A stretch of DNA of 64,000 bases, from positions 186,001 through 250,000 of the forward strand of contig NZ_JAGGKA010000003.1 in NCBI RefSeq assembly GCF_017873215.1, written 5' to 3'. How positions within the stretch are numbered: position 1 is the stretch's first letter; each line of letters begins with the position of its first letter. Both the position numbers and the translations under genes were made by a program. Below, one piece after another: positions 44,926 to 52,727 of this stretch. The notes below the pieces were generated by a model. It searched no databases and was not told the origin of the DNA. It was given only the letters and a program-made list of their open reading frames with translations. The stretch is from Clostridium tetanomorphum. Its GTDB lineage: Bacteria > Bacillota > Clostridia > Clostridiales > Clostridiaceae.

Positions 44926-45543
44926 ATGGGAATTACCGAAAGAAGGAAACAGGAAAAAGAAGTTATTAAAAAAAAGATAATAGATGCAGCAAAAAATATA
45001 TTAGTTAAAGAGGGTTACGAAAATTTATCTATTCGAAAAATTGCGAGTAAGATAGAGTATTCTCCAGGGATTATCTATCATTATTTTAAAGACAAAGCTG
45101 AGATAGTGAATTTTATTGTGGAGGATGGTTATGGAAATATATTAAAAACTATAAGTGCTATTCCTGTAGATAGTGAAAATCCAGATAAAACAATAGAAAA
45201 TACGCTAAGGGCATATATTGAACTTATGTTAGAAATACCTGAACAATTTAGGGCTATTTTAATGAATGACATTGAAGGTATACAGGAAAAAGTAAATATT
45301 TTAGAACAGGGAATTGGAAAAAAGAGAAAAAGTATAGGACAGCTTTGTAAGTTAATAGAAATAGGAATTGAAAAACATAAATTTAGAAAAATGGATATAG
45401 AACTTACTGCTCAAATAATATTAACATCCACTCAAGGGCTTATTTCTAGATTGATACTAGAAAAAAATATGTGTGAGAAGCAAAAAGAAAGGCTTATAAA
45501 TCATCATATTGAAATTCTTATTAAAGGATTGTCTAATAACTAA
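44926..45543 (+). CDS. TetR family regulator
   Basis: 205 residues from the ATG at 44926 (AGGAGG upstream; the frame extends to 44908 through that site). TetR HTH with LSIRKIASKIEYSPGIIYHYFKDKAEI, split across the recognition helix, and a C-terminal ligand domain. It is followed by a flavodoxin-domain gene and an FMN-binding gene 220 bp later, which are probable targets. An AcrR-like operator lies upstream. Confidence 0.86.
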   Translation: MGITERRKQEKEVIKKKIIDAAKNILVKEGYENLSIRKIASKIEYSPGIIYHYFKDKAEIVNFIVEDGYGNILKTISAIPVDSENPDKTIENTLRAYIELMLEIPEQFRAILMNDIEGIQEKVNILEQGIGKKRKSIGQLCKLIEIGIEKHKFRKMDIELTAQIILTSTQGLISRLILEKNMCEKQKERLINHHIEILIKGLSNN

Positions 45544-45554
45544 ATAGTCTATAG

Positions 45555-45602
45555 CATCGGATAAAATAGTATTTATTTGGATAGATACTATTTTATCCGA
45601 TG
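45555..45602. terminator. perfect 18-bp hairpin
   Basis: CATCGGATAAAATAGTAT / ATACTATTTTATCCGATG with a 12-nt loop directly after the tetR stop. A second, weaker stem (ACCACC...GTGGG, about 45620-45650) follows. Recalls the GGATAA/TTATCC arms of the repeats at 6732 and 14346. Confidence 0.7.
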
Positions 45603-45762
45603 GCTATCCGCTTTAATACCACCATCTTTTTTAAAGTGGGAGTAAAAACTCTCTCTAAAGTCAAGAAATCTTTTTATACAAATGATAGTGTAAAGTGAAA
45701 TATGAAAAAAATTAGCCTTAAAAAATATGCTCGTAAGAGCTCAAATAAGGAGGTAATAATTT

Positions 45763-46239
45763 ATGAAAACACTTATAGTTTACGGATCTAAACATGGATG
45801 CGTGGAAAAATGCAGTAAAGAGTTAAAGGATAAACTTCATGGAGAAGTTGTAACTGTGGACATAAAAAAAGACAGTGTACCAGATATAGGTTTATTTGAT
45901 AATATCATTATTGGAGGATCAGTATACGCGGGAAAGATTCAAAAGGGAATAACTGAATTTTGCTGCAAAAATATTAATGAATTAAAAGATAAGAATATTG
46001 GATTATTTATATGTGGTATGATAGAGGAACAAAAAGGGAAAGCGGAACTTAATAATGTTTTTCCAGAAGAATTGTTATCTAAAGCTGTTGCCAAAGAGTA
46101 CTTTGGAGGAGAAGTTATTTTTAGTAAAATGAATTTTTTTGAAAAATTTATAATTAAGAAGGTATGTAAAATTAATGAAGATGTATCTAATATAATAAGT
46201 GAGAATATTAGTAAATTTATAAAAGTGATGAATAATTAA
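45763..46239 (+). CDS. flavodoxin-domain protein (HemG-like)
   Basis: 158 residues. The flavodoxin fold begins MKTLIVYGSKHGCVEKCSKEL, split; the phosphate loop is YGSKHGC and the second motif is IIGGSVYAGKIQKG. The layout resembles the HemG-type flavodoxins (protoporphyrinogen oxidase) rather than electron-transfer flavodoxins. In clostridia such proteins are often unrelated to haem. An FMN-binding domain protein follows 17 bp later, suggesting a redox pair regulated by the upstream TetR. Confidence 0.8.
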   Translation: MKTLIVYGSKHGCVEKCSKELKDKLHGEVVTVDIKKDSVPDIGLFDNIIIGGSVYAGKIQKGITEFCCKNINELKDKNIGLFICGMIEEQKGKAELNNVFPEELLSKAVAKEYFGGEVIFSKMNFFEKFIIKKVCKINEDVSNIISENISKFIKVMNN

Positions 46240-46256
46240 TTAACTTAATATAAGAG

Positions 46257-46652
46257 GTGGTTAAAATTAAATCTTTTTTTAAAGTCATATTATCTATAAT
46301 TATTATTGTGGTTTTAATATTTACAGGAGGAATATTTTTTCTTACCAGAGGACTTAAAACTGGAAGTGAAGTAGTGATTCATAATGTTAAGTTATCACAT
46401 TTAAATGATGGAGTGTATAGTGGAGAATATAAAAGCGGAAGATGGACGAACTCTGTAAATGTAAATATTAAGGATCATAAAATAACTAAAATTCATATAG
46501 TAAAAGATGTTATTATTAAAAAAGATGATGTTAGAGAAAAACTATTTAAAAAAGTAATAGAAAAGCAAAATATAGATGTAGATGCTATTTCAGGTGCTAC
46601 AGTTACAAGCAAAGCTTATTTAAAGTCTATTGAAAATGCACTAAAAAAATAA
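46257..46652 (+). CDS. membrane-anchored FMN-binding domain protein (unusual start)
   Basis: About 130 residues: one N-terminal helix (ILSIIIIVVLIFTGGIFFL, residues about 10-28) and an FMN_bind domain with DGVYSGEYKSG and the SGATVTSKAYLKSI motif, in which the Thr of SGATxT can carry covalent FMN. The start is uncertain. GTG 46257 lies inside the AGAGGTGG site; the best-spaced codon is ATT at 46266, giving IKSFFK. It probably accepts electrons from the preceding flavodoxin. A terminator follows. Confidence 0.78.
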   Translation: MVKIKSFFKVILSIIIIVVLIFTGGIFFLTRGLKTGSEVVIHNVKLSHLNDGVYSGEYKSGRWTNSVNVNIKDHKITKIHIVKDVIIKKDDVREKLFKKVIEKQNIDVDAISGATVTSKAYLKSIENALKK

Positions 46653-46663
46653 TAGTAAAAATG

Positions 46664-46692
46664 AAACTATACATTTTATAATTGTATAGTTT
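46664..46692 (+). terminator. hairpin terminator
   Basis: AAACTATACA / TGTATAGTTT, 10-bp stem, followed by TATTTTTT, after the FMN-binding gene. Confidence 0.85.
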
Positions 46693-46859
46693 TATTTTTT
46701 ATCCAATGTTAAATAACCTAAAATAGTTCTATATTTAACAAAATCATAAGGGACTTTTGTAATGTATATGAAAATAATAATTAAAAACATAAAAATACAC
46801 AAGATTTCATTTTAATAGTCGAAAATAATAAAAGACAATTAATGGTGATAATTACTTTC

Positions 46860-47212
46860 ATATCAAGTGATTCTTAGACTCAGGTGGAGTTTGGTTATGA
46901 GGAGGATGAATTTTCCTTCGGAGAAGATTGTAAAATTATACATTTTATGGACAAGTTTAATATCATATATATCCCTTTGATAATGAAAATGAATTTCCAA
47001 TAGGAAAAGTCTATAAATTTGTAATTCCAAAAGAAAGAATGTAATTAATATATAGGTACAATTGCTATAAAATTAAATCCAGAAAAGCTTGAAAATCTAG
47101 ATTTAGATTTAAGGTATCTAATTCCAGATAGAATCGAGGAAGTCACAAAAGGAAGGGTTCAAAATAATGGATATGATTATAGTTCAGATGATACAAATTC
47201 TATAAATAATTA
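46860..47212 (+). pseudogene. decayed gene fragments, possibly of an immunity-type protein
   Basis: Two short frames in different phases are left: FDNENEFPIGKVYKFVIPK ending about 47042, and IGTIAIKLNPEKLENLDLDL continuing to IEEVTKGRVQNNG with a stop near 47212. No start, no ribosome binding site. They read like the tail of an acidic small protein, and the next gene is a SUFU immunity-type protein. The 5' edge (46860-46890) resembles the first hairpin arm of the structured repeat at 6732. Family not recognised. Confidence 0.4.
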
Positions 47213-47289
47213 ATAATATAGGGTAAGGTACATAAAAATTAGATGAAAGTGTTTAGATAATAGAGCCATTTTTATAAAGGAGGCATTTT

Positions 47290-48360
47290 ATGTGTAAAAA
47301 GGATAATGAAGAAGTACAGGCTATAGGGTGGCAAGCAATTGATGATGCATTAGAAAAAATATACAAAAATCAAAAGCCTAAACATTATGGCACAATAATT
47401 CCTTATTTTTTAGGAGGAAATGATCCTTTAGAAGGAATAAGTGTTTATGAAAGGAAGGAACCTATACCACATTGGCATTTTGTTACATATGGATTTTCAG
47501 AGATTTATGAGAAAGAATGGGAAGATCCAGATTATAGTGGATACGGATTTGAACTTACTTTTAGGGTAAAAAAAGAAGCTTTAGACAGTGAACCACCAAA
47601 TTGGGCTTTGAATTTTATTCAAAATATTGCAAGGTATGTATTTTCTACAGGAAACTATTTTGCAGCAGGACATTATTTAAATGCTAATGGACCAATTGCA
47701 GCTGGTACAGACTCGCTAATAGGTTCTATAGTTTTTGCAGAAGATCCAGAATTACCATGTATAGATACACAAAATGGGAAAGTTGAATTTTTACAAATAG
47801 TAGGTATAACTGTAGATGAAGAAAATGCAATAAAATGTTGGAATGGCAGTGAAGTTTTAAAGGTGTTTTCTAAATATATGCCTTTATATATAACTGATTT
47901 AAATAGACAATCTTTATTAAATAATGAAGAGATAAGAGCATTAGTAGAAAAAGGTATTGAAAAAGATGGATCAAGCACAGGAACCTTATTCAATGATAAG
48001 CTTTCTTGGAAAGAGAGTAAAGGATTATTTAAAGGTAAGAGTTATGAAATTATTATAGGTGCACACCAAGCTGAAACTATAGGAAAAGTTTTAAAAGGGC
48101 GCATTTTAAAAGATAGATCACTAATGCTTGTAGGGAAGGAACATAATATAATTATTAATTACTCAAAGGAACCATGTGTAAAAGTTGATAAAAATAATTT
48201 AGAACTTATGATAAATGAAGAAATAGTAATTGAAATAGCTTCCGAATTAATTCCAAAGGAAAAAAGCTTTAATTTAAAAGCAATGAAAAAAATAAAATTT
48301 ACAATAGAAAAAACGGAGATAAGAAATCAGCAAGGAGAAGTAGTACAAGTTATTGGTTAA
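47290..48360 (+). CDS. suppressor-of-fused (SUFU) domain protein
   Basis: 356 residues. The first 190 residues match the SUFU domain: GWQAIDDALEKIY, PIPHWHFVTYGFSEIY, GYGFELTFRVK and FLQIVGITVDEENAIK. The C-terminal 130 residues are a beta-rich region without a recognised domain. Bacterial SUFU proteins belong to the SUKH/SUFU set of immunity proteins against polymorphic toxins. No toxin is adjacent. AAAGGAGG is the ribosome binding site. It ends before a terminator that separates it from the RNA-repair genes. Confidence 0.85.
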   Translation: MCKKDNEEVQAIGWQAIDDALEKIYKNQKPKHYGTIIPYFLGGNDPLEGISVYERKEPIPHWHFVTYGFSEIYEKEWEDPDYSGYGFELTFRVKKEALDSEPPNWALNFIQNIARYVFSTGNYFAAGHYLNANGPIAAGTDSLIGSIVFAEDPELPCIDTQNGKVEFLQIVGITVDEENAIKCWNGSEVLKVFSKYMPLYITDLNRQSLLNNEEIRALVEKGIEKDGSSTGTLFNDKLSWKESKGLFKGKSYEIIIGAHQAETIGKVLKGRILKDRSLMLVGKEHNIIINYSKEPCVKVDKNNLELMINEEIVIEIASELIPKEKSFNLKAMKKIKFTIEKTEIRNQQGEVVQVIG

Positions 48361-48517
48361 ATTTAATCTTTAAACAGTTATTGAAATTAGGTGTCCAAAT
48401 AAAGTTACCTGCTAATTGAAAATTGGATCAAGAATCCTGCAAAGATTGATTTTTATACATTGCATTTATATGAGATGACCTTAAATAGAAACTATTCAAT
48501 AAAGTAATAGAAGAGCC

Positions 48518-48557
48518 AAAATAGTAGTTCCAAGGGTAAGTGGAACTACTATTTTTC
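48518..48557. terminator. perfect 15-bp hairpin terminator
   Basis: AAAATAGTAGTTCCA / TGGAACTACTATTTT, loop AGGGTAAG, then TT. It bounds the RNA-repair island on the left. Confidence 0.88.
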
Positions 48558-48564
48558 TATTATA

Positions 48565-48607
48565 GCAAATTTTTTGTCTGTAAAAAATTATTCATACAAG
48601 CTATACT
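48565..48607 (+). promoter_or_regulatory. RNA-repair promoter 1 with shared upstream motif
   Basis: GCAAATTTTTTGTCTGTAA (48565-48583) lies 22 bp upstream (TTGTCT to -10) of TATACT (48602-48607). The same motif with the same 22-bp spacing occurs at 52320-52362 before the Y RNA genes. The -35 spacing is too long for sigma-A alone, so an activator is expected. Confidence 0.7.
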
Positions 48608-48669
48608 TTTTATATAGAAACTAATTTAACTAATGATTGATGTAAAATAACAGTAGAGGAGAAAACTTA

Positions 48670-49959
48670 ATGTTTAACGATTTTATTAAACACTATAATA
48701 TAATAAGAGCAATTCTTAGGGATGTGTTCCTATATGGATGCTTTTCTAGGGAAGATTTAGGAGGTAAGAGAAATCTTAGCTCAAGAAAGATAAGCTATGA
48801 AATAAGAAGAATACAACAATATGTAGAGGGATCATTTGTTAAAACCGATAGACAGGGAAGAAACAAGCTGTTAGCTTTGACCTATGATTCCATAATAAAT
48901 ACAGAAAATTTTTTAGTGAAAACATATATGACAAAGAGCTTTACTTCAGCAGGTTTATTATTATATTTTAATCTTTTAATGATTTTAAATGCTAAGGAAA
49001 AAGAATGTTGTTTTCGTGATATAGAGGAATACATGATAGATAAAGGATTAATATCCTATGACAATATAAGTAGCAAAACTATTGAAAGAAAGCTTAATGA
49101 AATGTGTAAAAGTCTTGGAATACTTAAATATAGGACAATTAAGAGGACTAAATATTATAGTATTGCAGAGGATATTTTTAAAGAAATAGACAATAAGGAG
49201 CTTGAAGAGTTGATTATTGCTATATCTTTATTTAAAAATATATCCTTTCCAGTAACAGCAGGCTACTATTGTGAACAAAGCTTAATGGATTATGCTAAGT
49301 ATGAAAGAGGACTAAATATAGAATTAGGTGATAATTTTCAATATAAAAATCTTCATTTTCATCCAGTGATTGAAGAACAGATACTTTGTAAAATATTAAA
49401 GGCAATACACGAAAGAAAATACATAATACTTAATTATATTCCCAGGGAAGCTAAAAGAAAAAGTAATACAAAAGAACCCTTAAGGCCTTATAAAATTAGA
49501 TATGATATAATCTGTGGAAGATTTTATTTAGTATCCTATAATAAGGAGAATAGGTGTGTAATATCCAGACTAGATAGGATAGAAAGTGTTGAGGTTACCA
49601 AGTTTAAATATGAAATAAGAAATTTAAAAGCACTATATAATGGCAATATGCAATATAGTTGGTCCAGTGTGCCTTTAGGTGCAGGAAGTAAACCAGAAAA
49701 GATAAGCTTAGAAATTACCATAGATGAGTCTAAAGAAAATTACATAATTGAGAAAATTAGGGGAGAGATTCAAAAAGGAACTATAGAAAGAATAGGAGAA
49801 GGGCATTATAAGTTAGATATGATTGTTAATGATAGCATAGAAATGGTTCCATGGATTAGAAGTTATTCTGGATATATAAAGATTATACAGGGCAGAGGGC
49901 TTATAAATAGAGTTAATGAAGACTGGAAGGAGATGATTAATCAATATGGAACTTTTTGA
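48670..49959 (+). CDS. WYL-domain regulator of the RNA-repair cluster
   Basis: 429 residues. N-terminal helical region with HTH-like parts (about 1-150; SSKTIERKLNEMCKSLGI). The central WYL domain includes YKIRYDIICGRFYLVSYN and CVISRLDRIESVEV, followed by a WCX-like C-terminal extension (EKISLEITIDESKENYII). WYL proteins sense ligands, in some cases nucleic-acid fragments, and regulate stress or defence genes. It overlaps the next gene by 14 bp and has a strong promoter motif upstream. It is probably the regulator of both promoters. Confidence 0.85.
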   Translation: MFNDFIKHYNIIRAILRDVFLYGCFSREDLGGKRNLSSRKISYEIRRIQQYVEGSFVKTDRQGRNKLLALTYDSIINTENFLVKTYMTKSFTSAGLLLYFNLLMILNAKEKECCFRDIEEYMIDKGLISYDNISSKTIERKLNEMCKSLGILKYRTIKRTKYYSIAEDIFKEIDNKELEELIIAISLFKNISFPVTAGYYCEQSLMDYAKYERGLNIELGDNFQYKNLHFHPVIEEQILCKILKAIHERKYIILNYIPREAKRKSNTKEPLRPYKIRYDIICGRFYLVSYNKENRCVISRLDRIESVEVTKFKYEIRNLKALYNGNMQYSWSSVPLGAGSKPEKISLEITIDESKENYIIEKIRGEIQKGTIERIGEGHYKLDMIVNDSIEMVPWIRSYSGYIKIIQGRGLINRVNEDWKEMINQYGTF

Positions 49960-52213
49960 TGAAGTAAAAAATAGATATTTCCATATTATATTTACTGTAC
50001 TTAATGAATGTAGAATAGGTATGAATAGAGATGATATTATTAAAATAGTAGATAGAGAAGAATTTCAGGAAAAAGTTATAGGAAAGGATTTTCAAACTTT
50101 TGAAGGATTACTTTTAAATGAATATGAAGATAATGAAAACTTTAATTTGCTTCAACAAGAGAATGGAGTATATTATCCTAATATTAAAGTAGATAATAAG
50201 ACAACAGTACCTGTTAGACTTACAAACATAGAAAAATCTTGGCTAAAAAATATGCTAAATGAAGAGGAAATACAGTTGCTATTAAGTGATACTACAATAG
50301 CAAAACTTAAATCAGTATTACAGAACTTTGATTGTGCTAATACTAGTGAAATTATTGAAGTTACAAATAAATCAATATTACCTCACGTTGATAATTTAGA
50401 AAAATATAAGAAGAATTTTAGAATTTTATTAAGAGCAATTTTAGATAAGAAAGGGATAACATATTGTAATACTGATAGATTTGGTAATGTTTATAGTGAA
50501 AGAAGAGCTCTTCCCATAAGGATAGAATATTCCCATAAGGATGGAAAATTTAGGGTTTCCATGTATTCATTAGATGATAAAAGACCTATAATGGCAAATA
50601 TATTTTCTTTGGATAATATAAAAATATATGAAAAGAAAGGTATTGAAGTACATAGAGACACTGCAATAAATTTAGTTCATGAATATAGATATTCTAAGGA
50701 GCCAATTGTTCTTGAAGTAATAGATGAAAAGGCTGCAATGGAAAGATGCTTTATGAGTTTTTCAGAAATGGAGCGTTATTCAAGATGCATTGAAGAAGAT
50801 AAATATGAGATGAAACTTTTTTATTATACCTTTGAAGAAGAAGAAGTTATACGAAAGATACTTGCCCTTGGTCCTTATGTTAAAGTTACATCACCACAAA
50901 GAATTATAGAAGAAATAGTTAAAAGAATAAGACAAGCTATTGAGTTAAATAAGGGTAATATTACCTATAAGGAGGAAAGTAATATGTTGGAAGTAAAGGG
51001 GAAATATAATAGTGCCAAAGTATATACTGATAAAGTAGAATCAGAAGTTATTTCCCAGGTAATGGAATTATGTAATCAGGAATTTTGTAAAGATAGTAAA
51101 ATTGCAATAATGCCAGATACTCACGCAGGAAGGGACTGTGTAGTTGGATTTACAGCAGATCTAGGAGATAAAGCTATACCTAATATAGTAGGCGTTGATA
51201 TAGGTTGCGGTATGACTACTGTTGAATTAGGCAAAGCTGATGTAGATTTAAAAGAAATAGATGAGATTATTAGAAAATATATACCAGCAGGAATAGAAGT
51301 TCATGAAGGAAGAGTAGTAAGATTTCAAAGGCTTCAGGAGCTACATTGTTTTAGAGAATTAAAGAACACTAAAAGAATTGAAAGAAGTATAGGTACTTTA
51401 GGTGGGGGAAATCATTTTATAGAATTAGATGTTGACGATGAAAAAAACGTATACTTGGTTATTCATTCTGGAAGTAGAAACTTAGGAAAACAAATAGCAG
51501 AGTATTATCAAAATCTGGCTATTGATTTATGTTCAGGAAAAGAAGAGTATTTTTATCAAAGAGATAGAATAATCAATGAATATAAGAAGGAAGGTAAGAG
51601 ACAACTTATTCAAGGTGAATTAAAAAAATTAAAACAAAAATATAAAAATTTATTACCAGACTATCCGGAAGATTTGTGTTTCTTAACGGGAAACTATAGA
51701 GAACGTTATTTGCATGACATGAATATATGTCAGGAATATGCAGCTTTAAATAGAGAAACCATGGCAAACATAATATTAGACAAGCTAGTTAATAAAAAGT
51801 TAGAGGATTATTGCTACTTTCATACTACTCATAACTATATAAGTTTTAAGGACAACATTATTAGAAAGGGAAGTATCTCAGCATACAAAGGGGAAATGGT
51901 ATTAATTCCTATAAATATGAGGGACGGAAGTATATTAGCAGTTGGAAAAGGAAATCCTGATTGGAACTATTCTGCACCACATGGAGCAGGAAGACTTATG
52001 AGTAGAAAAAAAGCGAAGGAAATCTTAAATTTTCAAGAATATGAAAAATCCATGGAAGGTATATTTACTACATCAGTAAATTTATCAACTCTTGATGAGG
52101 CTCCTATGGCATATAAGCCTATGGAGGAAATTATAAATAATATTCAAGATACTGTTAGTATATTAAAAATAATCAAGCCTATTTACAATTTTAAAGCAGG
52201 AGAATCAAGTTAA
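49946..52213 (+). CDS. rtcB: WYL-like domain fused to RNA ligase RtcB
   Basis: 755 residues. The first 340 are a WYL-protein-like region (NIEKSWLKNMLNEEE.., ALPIRIEYSHKDGKFRVSMY, MANIFSLDNI). The rest is RtcB: IMPDTHAGRD (about 389-397), VDIGCGMTT (417-425, Mn-binding Cys), GTLGGGNHFIE, VIHSGSRNLG and APHGAGRLMSR with the guanylated histidine. RtcB joins RNA 2',3'-cyclic phosphate or 3'-phosphate ends to 5'-OH ends using GTP. An internal AAGGAGG with ATG at 50984 would yield RtcB alone (409 residues). It overlaps the WYL gene and lies upstream of Y RNAs and rsr. Confidence 0.9.
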   Translation: MELFDEVKNRYFHIIFTVLNECRIGMNRDDIIKIVDREEFQEKVIGKDFQTFEGLLLNEYEDNENFNLLQQENGVYYPNIKVDNKTTVPVRLTNIEKSWLKNMLNEEEIQLLLSDTTIAKLKSVLQNFDCANTSEIIEVTNKSILPHVDNLEKYKKNFRILLRAILDKKGITYCNTDRFGNVYSERRALPIRIEYSHKDGKFRVSMYSLDDKRPIMANIFSLDNIKIYEKKGIEVHRDTAINLVHEYRYSKEPIVLEVIDEKAAMERCFMSFSEMERYSRCIEEDKYEMKLFYYTFEEEEVIRKILALGPYVKVTSPQRIIEEIVKRIRQAIELNKGNITYKEESNMLEVKGKYNSAKVYTDKVESEVISQVMELCNQEFCKDSKIAIMPDTHAGRDCVVGFTADLGDKAIPNIVGVDIGCGMTTVELGKADVDLKEIDEIIRKYIPAGIEVHEGRVVRFQRLQELHCFRELKNTKRIERSIGTLGGGNHFIELDVDDEKNVYLVIHSGSRNLGKQIAEYYQNLAIDLCSGKEEYFYQRDRIINEYKKEGKRQLIQGELKKLKQKYKNLLPDYPEDLCFLTGNYRERYLHDMNICQEYAALNRETMANIILDKLVNKKLEDYCYFHTTHNYISFKDNIIRKGSISAYKGEMVLIPINMRDGSILAVGKGNPDWNYSAPHGAGRLMSRKKAKEILNFQEYEKSMEGIFTTSVNLSTLDEAPMAYKPMEEIINNIQDTVSILKIIKPIYNFKAGESS
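50969..50986 (+). promoter_or_regulatory. internal ribosome binding site and start of RtcB
   Basis: AAGGAGG (50969-50975), 8-nt spacer, ATG (50984-50986), in frame with the fusion at residue 347, exactly where the RtcB domain begins. It should allow a free RtcB of normal length to be made alongside the fusion. Confidence 0.75.
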
Positions 52214-52319
52214 TTATAAATCTGGTTTTTTTGTTATTAAGATAATAAGGGATATTAAAGAAAATAATAGATTAGGAATTTTATCTATCATTTAATTAAA
52301 TATGCCTAAGTTAATTATT

Positions 52320-52362
52320 GCAAAGTTTTTGTCTGTAACTTAATTTATATTAGCTTTATAAT
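52320..52362 (+). promoter_or_regulatory. RNA-repair promoter 2 with shared upstream motif
   Basis: GCAAAGTTTTTGTCTGTAA (52320-52338), 22-bp spacing, then TATAAT (52357-52362). It matches the motif before the WYL gene. Transcription would start near 52369 and run through the three Y RNAs into rsr. Confidence 0.7.
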
Positions 52363-52394
52363 ATAAACATCAAGTGATTTTTAAATCTAAGTTG

Positions 52395-52473
52395 AACTTG
52401 ATTAAGAGGCAGTGCAGAGAAGAGTTACTTCGTATTGGATTTAGCATCTCTTCTCAAATTTCTCCTCTAAGTT
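52395..52473 (+). ncRNA. Y RNA 1 (Ro60-binding, no tRNA-like module)
   Basis: Outer stem AACTT...AGAGG (52395-52409) with CCTCTAAGTT (52464-52473). Internal loop CAGTGC (52410-52415) faces AAATTTCT (52456-52463). Inner stem GAGAAGAG / CTCTTCTC (52417-52424 / 52448-52455). Hairpin loop begins TTACTTCG. The same loop sequences recur in the two following elements with different stem sequences. Proximity to the Ro60 gene supports a Y RNA. Confidence 0.8.
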
Positions 52474-52624
52474 AAAAATGTATAGAGTAGTGTATATTTG
52501 AGTTACTTCGAATTTGAGAGTGGATGTCACTGGTTCGATTCCAGTTTTATTTTCTTATGAAAATGAATAGCTCAGTTGGTAGAGCACCAAATACTCAAAT
52601 AATTTTTCTCTCTATTTCATTTTT
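52474..52624 (+). ncRNA. Y RNA 2 with circularly permuted tRNA-like module (YrlA-type)
   Basis: Outer stem AAAAATG.ATAGAG / CTCTAT..CATTTTT (52474-52487 / 52610-52624). Internal loop TAGTGT with ATTTTTCT. Inner stem TATTTGAGT / ACTCAAATA (52495-52503 / 52593-52601), 9 bp. The loop holds, in order, a T-arm ACTGG-TTCGATT-CCAGT (52529-52545), a 9-bp acceptor-like helix TTTATTTTC / GAAAATGAA closed by TTAT (52546-52567), then TA and a D-arm GCTC-AGTTGGTA-GAGC (52570-52585). The order is the reverse of a tRNA, as in YrlA. Confidence 0.9.
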
Positions 52625-52630
52625 AAAAAA

Positions 52631-52700
52631 GCTTGGGTAGTGCTAGAAAGTGTTACTTCTTATCAAAAGCTGAAAAAACACTTCTAATTTTCTCCCAAGC
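52631..52700 (+). ncRNA. Y RNA 3 (Ro60-binding, no tRNA-like module)
   Basis: Outer stem GCTTGGG / CCCAAGC (52631-52637 / 52694-52700). Internal loop TAGTGC with ATTTTCT. Inner stem TAGAAAGTGTT / AACACTTCTA with one bulged A (52644-52654 / 52677-52686). Loop starts within GTTACTTC. It ends 27 nt before the rsr start codon, so processing from the rsr mRNA or read-through is likely. Confidence 0.82.
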
Positions 52701-52727
52701 TAAAATTTAATAAAGGGAGTGACTATT

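Noticed and set aside
52521-52592. A tRNA gene
   Set aside because: The T-arm precedes the D-arm, there is no anticodon arm and no CCA-type end. The segment lies inside a Y RNA fold next to the Ro60 gene.
52395-52700. CRISPR array or simple tandem repeats
   Set aside because: The three units share only short loop motifs; stems differ and no regular repeat-spacer pattern exists.
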